A DNA stretch of 64,000 nucleotides from Candidatus Omnitrophota bacterium. GTDB taxonomy: Bacteria > Omnitrophota > Omnitrophia > Omnitrophales > Aquincolibacteriaceae. The DNA lies in contig JAUYMS010000035.1 of assembly GCA_030698625.1 (NCBI GenBank), positions 185,893 to 249,892 on the forward strand. Direction: 5' to 3'. A model generated the notes under the pieces. That model did not search any database. It saw only the letters and a program-made list of their open reading frames with translations, and was not told where the DNA came from. A program made the translations under genes and the position numbers. Below, one piece after another: positions 17,932-26,090 of this stretch; within the stretch, counting starts at the first letter, position 1; each line of letters opens with the position of its first letter.

Positions 17932-20900
17932 ATGAGTTCTACCACGAAAACGACTGTCCCAAAAGGAAAGACCCCGGCCAATATGGCAGAGAAAATGCCC
18001 CCCCCGACTAATCCTGTAAAATATCCCGGAATTCGAATCACCACTAACGGTAACCAGTTAGTGTCATTGTACACAGAAGCGCGTCTAGCTGACGCCGGTA
18101 TCTTTTATCCTATTACGCCCTCGACAGAAATGGGCGAGCTGTTCGAGCAGTCTGTTGCCAAGGGGGAACTGAACGTCTTCGGAGCATCGAAAATCGCCAT
18201 TGAAGCTGAGGGTGAACATGCAGCGCAGGGCGGTGCCATTGCTTATTCGGTGACCGGAAAAAGGGTTGTTAACTTCACCTCCGGCCAGGGTGTCGTCTAT
18301 GGTTTGGAACAGTATTATCATGCCCCCGGAAAACTCTCGACCATGGTGGTTGAGGTTGCGGCCCGTCCTTTTACGAAGCATGCCTTGAACGTCCACTGCG
18401 GCCATGATGACATTTACTGTGCCATGGACACAGGGTGGATCATCCTTTTTGCTCGTGATGCACAGCAGGCTGCTGATCAGGCCTTGATTCTCCGCAGGGT
18501 CACGGAATTATCGCTTACTCCCGGCATCAACGGCCAGGATGGTTTTCTTACCTCTCATTTGGAAAGAACCTTTAATAAACCTGAAGCCGGTCTTATCCGC
18601 GAATTCCTGGGCCGACCCGATGACATGATTGACTCTCCGACCGAAGCGCAGCGTGAGTTATTCGGCCCGAAGCGTCGTCGCGTACCGGAGCAATATGACC
18701 TAAAGAGCCCGGCTCTGCTCGGACCGGTTCAGAACCAGGAACATTACATGAATGGTATTGCCGCAAGACGGCATACGTTTGTAGAACCAATTCTGGGGTT
18801 TCTCGAAGAATCCTACCGTGAGTTCGGCGAGTTGACGGGAAGAAATTATGGGCTCATCACCCAATACAATGTGGAAAAGTCGGATACGGTGTTTGTGGCC
18901 ATCGGCAGTGCCGCAGAAAATATCGAAGCTGCCATTGACTATATTCGTGAGCGCGACGGTGTCGAAATCGGCGTTATCCACATGAACGTTTTGCGTCCTT
19001 TCCCGGAAGCCGCCATTGTCAAGGCGCTTTATGGCAAAAAGACGGTCATTGTTTTGGAGCGGACCGACGATCAGCTTGCCGGTGATAATCCGCTGACGCG
19101 GGACTTGCGCGGCACTCTTGGCAAGGCTGTGATCAATAGCCGCGAATATGCTTATTCTCATCTGCCTCAGCTTGAGAACTACGACTGGCCCACCGTGTTT
19201 TCGGGGGTTTATGGACTGGGTTCGCGCGATTTTCGTCCGGAGGATATATTAGGGGCGTATGAGTTTGCGGTTCGAGGCGGTCAGCGCAAAGACGGCAAAA
19301 AGGCCGAAGACGGCGAGAGATTTTTTTACCTTGGCATCGACCATCCTTACGGCGTCGGCTCTAAAGACAGCCCGAGCCTTTTGCCGCCGGGTGCCATTGC
19401 CATTCGTTTTCACTCCATCGGGGGATGGGGTGCGATCACCACGGGCAAGAACCTGTCCGAAATTCTAGGTGATTTGGGTATCTATGTCGTCAACAGAGAT
19501 TATCCGGGTGAGGATAAAGAAATACTGCATATCTCGGCGAATCCGAGATACGGGTCCGAAAAGAAAGGGTCGCCGACCAATTACTTTTTGGTTGTGGCTC
19601 CGGAACGAGTTCGCGTTAATTGTGATCTTCATCATGTGAGCGCCGTGCTTTGCTGCGATCCCAAGGCTTTTACTCATACGAACCCTTTGCAAGGGTTACA
19701 GCCCGGGAGTGCCTTCATATGGGAAAGCGGTGAAGAGGATCTGCGGAAGGCCTGGGAGCGTATCCCGAAGAAATACCGGCAGGAAATCATCGATAAAAAA
19801 TATCGTCTCTATGTTTTACCGGGATTTGATATCGCGAAGAATGCGACTCCACGCAAGGACTTGCAGTTACGCATGCAGGGTAACGCTTTCTTGGGCGCTT
19901 TCTTCAAAGTGTCGACATTTCTTTCTGATTACAAGATTCCGGAAGACGAGTTCCTCAAGGTCGTCGAGGCGCAATACAATAAGAAGTTCGGCAAGTTGGG
20001 TGAAGCGGTTGTCGCGTCCAACATGACCGTCATGCATGCGGGGTTCAGCCGGGTGCGAGAATTGCCCCACGGTGATGTGAATGCACCGGATTCTTCTTCC
20101 ATGTTGGGATGTACGATCAGTCCTTGCGGAGCACTTGAGGCTGAAGCGGTGGCCGATGACCATGAAGTGTGGAAGGAACTCGGCATCAAGCAGCCTGAGA
20201 GGGCACCGATTCACTCTCGGGAGCTTTTTGACAAAGAGTTTTTAAGCGGACTCGGATACGATCAGCCCGCCTCTGCCTTGGCTTCCACGGGTGTTATGGC
20301 CTCGGCTACGGGGCGCGAGATGAGTAAATTCGTCGCACGCCGTTTGATCCCCCAATTCAATCCTGAAAATTGCACACAGTGTATGAAATGTATCACTGCC
20401 TGTCCCGATACGGCTCTGCCGAATACGGCGCAGGAGATTAAGACGGTTCTGAAACGCGCCATTTTTCAGTATGTCAGCGACCGGACGCAGCACATGACGT
20501 TGTTGAATCTGACGGAGAAACTGGAAACCCCTATCCGCGAGATCATGATGGCGGAAAGCAAAAAGAAAGGGGCTGCCACGCCCTTTGCAACCGTCGTGAT
20601 CAATCAGATTCGGGAAGCTATAAGCCAGGACGAGATGCTTTCGAAGGCGAACGGCAAACTCTCGGGTTCGGTGGAAGAGCTCCGGCGCATTCTTCAGAAG
20701 CTCCCCATGGCTTACAGCCAGACATCCCAGATTTTTGGCGTCAAAGAAAAACGCGAGGCCGGAAGCGGAGGGCTCTTCTCCATTTTTGTCAACGACCTGT
20801 GTAAAGGGTGCGGTCAGTGTGCCGTGGAATGCGGTGATCATGATGCCCTACGAATGATCGAAGAGACCGAAGAAGTTAATGGTGACATGCATACCACGAT

Positions 20901-22731
20901 GGGATTTCTGAATACTCTTCCCGATACGCCCAAGCAGTTTCTGGGCCTGTACAACCCGGATGCCCCCGAGGATGCCAAGGCCGCCGTGCTGCAGTATCAC
21001 CTGATGCAGCAATCGAAATACCATGCCCTGGTGTCAGGCGACGGAGCCTGTGCCGGCTGCGGTGAAAAGACCATCCTCCATATGCTTGCGACCGTCACTG
21101 AGGCTTATATGCGGCCTATCTATTACACCAAGGCGGATCGTCTGGTCGAAAAATCCCGTCAGCTTCGCAAAGTGGGCGTTGCCAAGCTCGATGAGCTTCA
21201 ACAGAAGGATCCCGAGGGATACGATATCTTCTGCCGTACCATCCTGCATACGATTATGGGATATGGTGCTGAGAACACGAAAGAGACCCAGAATCTAATC
21301 GAGAAGGAATTCCGAGGCGGCAACCAGGAGATTGTTGACGCCATAGCCTCTGTCCTGGAAGTAGATGCTTTTAATCATAAAAAGTTAAAGACGATTGATG
21401 GGATGCCCGCCAGGGGCATGTCCGTCATGGGGATGACGGCCAATACCGGATGTTCTACCGTGTATGGCTCGACGCATCCAAGCAACCCGCATCCATATCC
21501 GTGGATGAATTCTCTGTTTCAAGACGGCACAACGATCGGTTGGCTCGTTGCTGAAAGTTTCATTGTCAATCATGCCCGCCGTTCCGTATTGCCGGAACGT
21601 TTTGTGGACAGTGTCCTGTCGGACTTTACCGCGCCCATCAGTCCCATTAACGAAGAGGCCTATTTCCTCTATACGCACTTTTCAGATGTGTACATGACCG
21701 ACGGTGAGATCCGGGAACTGCCGAAGCTTTGGGCCATCGGCGGTGACGGCGGTATGGGCGATATCGGTTATCAGAATCTGTCGAAAACCGTCCTCCAAAA
21801 CCGGCCGAACTATAAAGCCCTCATGCTGGATACGCAGGTTTATTCCAACACGGGCGGGCAAAATTCAGATAGCTCTGTACTGCCGGGTGGTTTTGATATG
21901 AATCAGTTTGGGAAGGCTTCCCAAGGTAAACTTACGGAACGCAAGGAAGTGGCTCAGACCATGACCTCGGGGCACGGCAGCCCCTTCGTCGCACAGGTTT
22001 CCATGGCCAATTCGGCGAATCTTCTGAAGACACTACTTGATGCCCTTGAGTATCGCGGAGCATCCTTTATTCAATGCTTTACAACGTGTCAACCTGAGCA
22101 CGGTGTGGGTGATTCCGAATCGACCGTGCAGGCACAGCGTGTTCGTGACAGCCGCGGGTGTATCGAGTTTGTCTTCAATCCGTCACTGGGAGAAGATGAC
22201 CGCATGGCTCTGAGTTTGAAGGGGAATCCGAATGCTAGTGCGGACTGGTATCTGAAGATTCACCGCGAGAGCAATCAGACTTTTGCTTATACTGTGGCTC
22301 ACTGGGCTTTGACGGAAGGACGTTTTCGCCAGCATGTTCAGACCAAAGTCCCCGAAGACTACAAAGAAAAAGGTGTCTTTCTCGAAGATGTTTTGGCGCG
22401 CGTGACTCAATATGACGTTATCCGCCGGCGTGTCTTTGACCTGAACCACCACGCGTATATCCCGCCGTTCAATGTTTATGCGTACTACGAAGATGCGAAG
22501 GGTGCCTTGAAGCCGTTCCTCATGAGCCGGCAGCTGGTCATCTTTTGCGTTGAGCGCAGGAAAAACTGGCGTCACCTGCAGTCACGCGCCGGTATCACGA
22601 ACCTGGATTATGAAGCGCAGAAGAAGGTCTTAGCGAAGTTTGCTAAGGGTGAAATATCCAAAGAGGACCTTTTTGAGCGCGTTCGTGAGTTGACCGCCGC
22701 AGAAAAGCAAGCGCTGCTGCCAAAGCGCTAA
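17932..22731 (+). CDS. nifJ: Pyruvate:ferredoxin (flavodoxin) oxidoreductase, long single-chain form
   Basis: A 1,599-residue enzyme that oxidises pyruvate to acetyl-CoA, CO2 and reduced ferredoxin. The order is the pyruvate/TPP alpha domain (SLYTEARLADAGIFYPITP, residues about 40-260), the middle transketolase-C-like domain, the gamma domain (residues about 480-660, GAITTGKNLSEIL), a two-cluster ferredoxin domain (CTQCMKC near 814 and CKGCGQC near 956), and the TPP-binding domain (CAGCGEKT near 1040, GGDGGMGDIGYQNL near 1270, then SNTGGQ). Typical enzymes have about 1,170-1,230 residues. The extra length includes roughly 85 residues between the two ferredoxin motifs and more before the TPP motif. 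The start is ATG 17932, after GAGG; TTG 17926 is possible. Confidence 0.93.
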   Translation: MSSTTKTTVPKGKTPANMAEKMPPPTNPVKYPGIRITTNGNQLVSLYTEARLADAGIFYPITPSTEMGELFEQSVAKGELNVFGASKIAIEAEGEHAAQGGAIAYSVTGKRVVNFTSGQGVVYGLEQYYHAPGKLSTMVVEVAARPFTKHALNVHCGHDDIYCAMDTGWIILFARDAQQAADQALILRRVTELSLTPGINGQDGFLTSHLERTFNKPEAGLIREFLGRPDDMIDSPTEAQRELFGPKRRRVPEQYDLKSPALLGPVQNQEHYMNGIAARRHTFVEPILGFLEESYREFGELTGRNYGLITQYNVEKSDTVFVAIGSAAENIEAAIDYIRERDGVEIGVIHMNVLRPFPEAAIVKALYGKKTVIVLERTDDQLAGDNPLTRDLRGTLGKAVINSREYAYSHLPQLENYDWPTVFSGVYGLGSRDFRPEDILGAYEFAVRGGQRKDGKKAEDGERFFYLGIDHPYGVGSKDSPSLLPPGAIAIRFHSIGGWGAITTGKNLSEILGDLGIYVVNRDYPGEDKEILHISANPRYGSEKKGSPTNYFLVVAPERVRVNCDLHHVSAVLCCDPKAFTHTNPLQGLQPGSAFIWESGEEDLRKAWERIPKKYRQEIIDKKYRLYVLPGFDIAKNATPRKDLQLRMQGNAFLGAFFKVSTFLSDYKIPEDEFLKVVEAQYNKKFGKLGEAVVASNMTVMHAGFSRVRELPHGDVNAPDSSSMLGCTISPCGALEAEAVADDHEVWKELGIKQPERAPIHSRELFDKEFLSGLGYDQPASALASTGVMASATGREMSKFVARRLIPQFNPENCTQCMKCITACPDTALPNTAQEIKTVLKRAIFQYVSDRTQHMTLLNLTEKLETPIREIMMAESKKKGAATPFATVVINQIREAISQDEMLSKANGKLSGSVEELRRILQKLPMAYSQTSQIFGVKEKREAGSGGLFSIFVNDLCKGCGQCAVECGDHDALRMIEETEEVNGDMHTTMGFLNTLPDTPKQFLGLYNPDAPEDAKAAVLQYHLMQQSKYHALVSGDGACAGCGEKTILHMLATVTEAYMRPIYYTKADRLVEKSRQLRKVGVAKLDELQQKDPEGYDIFCRTILHTIMGYGAENTKETQNLIEKEFRGGNQEIVDAIASVLEVDAFNHKKLKTIDGMPARGMSVMGMTANTGCSTVYGSTHPSNPHPYPWMNSLFQDGTTIGWLVAESFIVNHARRSVLPERFVDSVLSDFTAPISPINEEAYFLYTHFSDVYMTDGEIRELPKLWAIGGDGGMGDIGYQNLSKTVLQNRPNYKALMLDTQVYSNTGGQNSDSSVLPGGFDMNQFGKASQGKLTERKEVAQTMTSGHGSPFVAQVSMANSANLLKTLLDALEYRGASFIQCFTTCQPEHGVGDSESTVQAQRVRDSRGCIEFVFNPSLGEDDRMALSLKGNPNASADWYLKIHRESNQTFAYTVAHWALTEGRFRQHVQTKVPEDYKEKGVFLEDVLARVTQYDVIRRRVFDLNHHAYIPPFNVYAYYEDAKGALKPFLMSRQLVIFCVERRKNWRHLQSRAGITNLDYEAQKKVLAKFAKGEISKEDLFERVRELTAAEKQALLPKR

Positions 22732-22745
22732 GAGAATCCGGCTCC

Positions 22746-24344
22746 CTACTTTCTTTTCTTCAAAAGGGCTTCTTCTTCCCATGTCTGGACAGACTCGTAC
22801 CCCAGCAAAATCATTTCCGGGGGAACTTTCAAATATCCGAAGATTCCGTTAATGGGGTGTGTGTCATTGTCTTCCCTGAAGGTGAGTATCCAATCGGGGG
22901 GATTTCCCAGGATGGCCTTTCGCACTTTTGTATAGATAGGGCCCGGCGGGGGCGTCGTGCCGGGATACCAGTGAAACGAAACCCCCCGAAAGCTATCGCG
23001 TCCGGTTAAGGAATAGACAATCTGCCTGTCTGAGACAATCAGGAAGCTGTCTTCTTCGGGAACGTTTTCCTTGATATAGTCGACGATGTAGTCTAATCGC
23101 TTACCTTCACTCGGGCTATAAATCCATCCGTCAAAAGGTTTCGACCGCAAATAATAAACTTCGCCGCCCGCTACGGCAGAGCCGCGTTTCGTAACGACGA
23201 CGTGGTGATAATAGTGGGCCACATAATAGAGAACGTAGGTGAAATAAAGTACGAACAGTCCGAACGCGAGCCAGTGCCTGCGTTTTTCCTTTTTGTCGGT
23301 ACAGTTGGCAAAGCTTCGAAACAGCAGGATAAGCCCGGTTCCGAGGAAGATTCCCATAGGGGGGATATAGCGGAGACCGCGGTAGGATCCGGTATTTACC
23401 GTATACAATTCCACGAGCCCGAGTCCTACAAACAAGGCGAACAGCGGAAGGTTTTGCCTGCGCTTTTGTCCGAGCGCAAACCACACGGCAAATAAAGGAA
23501 CGACCACATAGTTTTTTAGCCACGTAGGTACAAGATAAAGACGGACCATGCGATTGCCCACCAGTGCGGTGTAACCCAGAATATTTTCTATAAAGTCGGG
23601 AATCGAGGGAAGGGTAATGAGTATAGCAATGAGCGCAATAGCATTGCCCGCGCAATAGCCCGCGATTGACGGGATCTTCTTCGGGGCCAGCAGTAATATG
23701 ATAAAAAAGAGAAGCCCGTAAATACCCCCGACGTTAATTTTGCTTAGTAATGCCAGCATGGGCATGAGGCCCAACGCCAGGCCCGTCCAGAACACGCTGC
23801 GATTGTTCATGTTTGTGAATGGGAGGCGGCATACAAGGAGAGCGGCGCCCATAATCCCGAAGAGATGGCCGGTATAATCATAATACGGATGACACTGCAG
23901 CCAGTAGTAGCTCGCCATGGATGTGAAGGTGGTAATCACGCACGCCCAAAGCGGAATTCTGCGGTAGGTTGCGGCGAAGGTTGAAATGCCGACCAGCCAG
24001 TCCGTTACAACCAGGTGTAGGAGAATGCCTGCCTTACCGTATCCGGCGATCAAATAGAAAAGAACCATCCAGTAAATGTGAATTGGTCCGGAGTTGAAAG
24101 TGAAATCGGTATAGATTCTCTGACCCCGGAAAACGCGCCAGCTGGCATCCATGAATCCTCCCCAATCCAGATCCTGGAAATGGACAAAGGCAACCCGCGA
24201 GAGGTAAAAGGCATCAAATAGAAGCAGGAGGGCGAGGAGCCCGAGGCCATAGGCGTGCTCCCTGACGGCGTTTACAACGGACGCATAGGCGTTGGCGATC
24301 TTTGAAATCAGCGTGTTTTTTTCAGTAAGCCGTATGGATTCCAT
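22746..24344 (-). CDS. Polytopic membrane protein, glycosyltransferase-C-like, paralogue A
   Basis: A 532-residue integral membrane protein with about ten hydrophobic segments and a C-terminal soluble domain of about 120 residues. The architecture and the first extracytoplasmic loop (GGFMDASWRVFRGQRIYTDF, then SGPIHIYW) recall PMT/ArnT-like GT-C glycosyltransferases, but no exact family is recognised. The upstream paralogue shares the SWR-x-GQ-x-Y-DF, GPIH-Y, VY-LTGR-S and NPPDWI motifs. The start (MESIRLTEK) is set where homology to the paralogue begins; the two genes overlap by 37 bp. It may transfer a lipid-linked sugar in the envelope, but this is an inference from topology. Confidence 0.7.
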   Translation of the reverse strand: MESIRLTEKNTLISKIANAYASVVNAVREHAYGLGLLALLLLFDAFYLSRVAFVHFQDLDWGGFMDASWRVFRGQRIYTDFTFNSGPIHIYWMVLFYLIAGYGKAGILLHLVVTDWLVGISTFAATYRRIPLWACVITTFTSMASYYWLQCHPYYDYTGHLFGIMGAALLVCRLPFTNMNNRSVFWTGLALGLMPMLALLSKINVGGIYGLLFFIILLLAPKKIPSIAGYCAGNAIALIAILITLPSIPDFIENILGYTALVGNRMVRLYLVPTWLKNYVVVPLFAVWFALGQKRRQNLPLFALFVGLGLVELYTVNTGSYRGLRYIPPMGIFLGTGLILLFRSFANCTDKKEKRRHWLAFGLFVLYFTYVLYYVAHYYHHVVVTKRGSAVAGGEVYYLRSKPFDGWIYSPSEGKRLDYIVDYIKENVPEEDSFLIVSDRQIVYSLTGRDSFRGVSFHWYPGTTPPPGPIYTKVRKAILGNPPDWILTFREDNDTHPINGIFGYLKVPPEMILLGYESVQTWEEEALLKKRK

Positions 24345-25939
24345 GATTTGATAAGTGCGTATTGTTCCAGAAAGTCCGGTGGAAATTTCAAATAGTCGCG
24401 TAATACGATGTAGTCGTCCCACCCGCTGTCGTGTTTGATGACGATCCAGTCCGGAGGATTTTCCACAATGGTTCTGCCGACGGCCTCGGCTCGCCGGCCC
24501 GGTATGGGGACATGGCCTGCCTGCCATTGCAGGGGAATCCCCTTATAGCTCTCGCGTCCGGTCAGGCCGTAGACGACCTGCATGTCACAGAGAATGAGCA
24601 GCGAATCGCCTTCGGGAATCGTGTTGATGTAATTAACAATGGCGTCTAGATTTTTCCCCGTCGGCGGGTAAACCATCCAATTGGTAAAGGCCTCGGTTTG
24701 AACACTGTAAGTACCGTGCGGATAAGAAGGGTGGTTCAGTTCGTAGTGCATGATGGCGCTTTTGCTCCCGGAAATTATTTGGAGCAGCGCCCCTGTAACG
24801 AGCATGGCCAAGGATATCAACCGCGTAATCTTATTTTTGAGGCTTTGGCAGAGTTCTTTGATGGCATATAAAATAATGAAGCCGAGACCCGTGTAGATTC
24901 CGGCTACCGGCAGGTGGGCCTCTTCTTCAAAATAACTGAGTTTGGCGCTCAGCATACCGATGATGCCTATTCCGAAAAAAAGCGTCAGCCATTGAGCCTG
25001 AGATTTCCTGAACGGAGAAACAGCGATAAAAACCGCCACGGCCGCAATCCAATAGTGATTGCGAAACCAAGACGTCATGACCATGGTAAATACGATCAGC
25101 CGGTGCCTTATCGCGGACTCGGGTTCGTAGGTCCCTCTGAGGCCATCCAAGAACTCCGAGGGCGCATGAATGAAAAGAAAACGTACGGCCAGACCCGTGA
25201 TAATGACGCCAAAGATAAAGCCTGCCAGTGCGTCCCATCTTTTTTCCGCGAGCAGGATAAAAACGAGGAACGTCAAACAGTAAGCCGCGCCGATTTCTGT
25301 ATGTGTTGCCAGGGCTAGGATTCCCATGGCGCCGGCAAACAAACCGTAGCCGAAGGCTTGGCGCGTGCCTCGGAAGGGAATTTGTGTTGTAAGTGCCGCA
25401 ATTGCGAGGATTCCCCAGACATGCACGGTAAAATCGACGGAGGGATAGGGGCGCGACCAGGAAAATCCCGTACCGGCCAAAGTCGTGCATAGCAAGCACA
25501 GGACAAATGGAATTTTGCGCCAGGTCGTCAAGAAGGTTGCCGCCATGACACACATGCTGGTGAAAGCGAGATAGGCGCTGATGGCAGTCTTGCCGAATCC
25601 TAGGATACCGATGAATGCAGCCAAGAAATAAAGGTGTATGGGGCCGCAATACCACTGAAAATCAAGATAGGGATGTTGGCCCGTCAGGATGCGCCAACTC
25701 CCGTCGAGCGGCCCGCCAAAATGCAGGGGATCAATACCGCGGAAGGCAATCCTATTGAGTACGGCAACATTGCCGGCCACTAAACCTGCGCATAGGGCTA
25801 AAGCAGCAAGACTGCCGAGTCGATTTTTTGTCAGACACCCAACGGTGATCAATGGTCTTCCTTCGAGTTGATCCGAACAGAATTCCGAGCATACTCTAAT
25901 TATGTCTATCGGCTTACCGCCCATAAGACTGTAAGCCAT
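24308..25939 (-). CDS. Polytopic membrane protein, glycosyltransferase-C-like, paralogue B
   Basis: A 543-residue membrane protein, first gene of the tandem pair with paralogue A. About ten transmembrane segments are followed by a soluble C-terminal domain with DSLLILCDMQVVYGLTGRES and ENPPDWIVI. The loop GSWRILTGQHPYLDFQWYCG after the first helix corresponds to the catalytic loop region of GT-C enzymes and contains an acidic residue. Two ATG codons (25939 and 25924) could start it. Function is not identified. It lies convergent to the pyruvate:ferredoxin oxidoreductase gene (through paralogue A) and divergent from aceE. Confidence 0.68.
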   Translation of the reverse strand: MAYSLMGGKPIDIIRVCSEFCSDQLEGRPLITVGCLTKNRLGSLAALALCAGLVAGNVAVLNRIAFRGIDPLHFGGPLDGSWRILTGQHPYLDFQWYCGPIHLYFLAAFIGILGFGKTAISAYLAFTSMCVMAATFLTTWRKIPFVLCLLCTTLAGTGFSWSRPYPSVDFTVHVWGILAIAALTTQIPFRGTRQAFGYGLFAGAMGILALATHTEIGAAYCLTFLVFILLAEKRWDALAGFIFGVIITGLAVRFLFIHAPSEFLDGLRGTYEPESAIRHRLIVFTMVMTSWFRNHYWIAAVAVFIAVSPFRKSQAQWLTLFFGIGIIGMLSAKLSYFEEEAHLPVAGIYTGLGFIILYAIKELCQSLKNKITRLISLAMLVTGALLQIISGSKSAIMHYELNHPSYPHGTYSVQTEAFTNWMVYPPTGKNLDAIVNYINTIPEGDSLLILCDMQVVYGLTGRESYKGIPLQWQAGHVPIPGRRAEAVGRTIVENPPDWIVIKHDSGWDDYIVLRDYLKFPPDFLEQYALIKSWNPYGLLKKTR

Positions 25940-25999
25940 TTATTTAGGAGACTTTCCGGCGTTTCTGGTGACCCAAAATGGGCAAAGAACCGTTAAAAT

Positions 26000-26020
26000 A
26001 GGGTTTGAAAGGGAAACCCT
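26000..26020. promoter_or_regulatory. Inverted repeat upstream of aceE
   Basis: AGGGTTT and AAACCCT form a perfect 7-bp inverted repeat separated by 7 nt in the divergent aceE control region. It is a candidate operator or a small hairpin. Possible -10 boxes TATAGT (26053-26058) and TAAAAT (26068-26073) lie between it and aceE. Confidence 0.35.
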
Positions 26021-26090
26021 GTTGAGGTAGAGTATCGTGCTCGCTAAGTCATTATAGTCTAATGAGATAAAATAGAAGGCCTAAAAAAGC

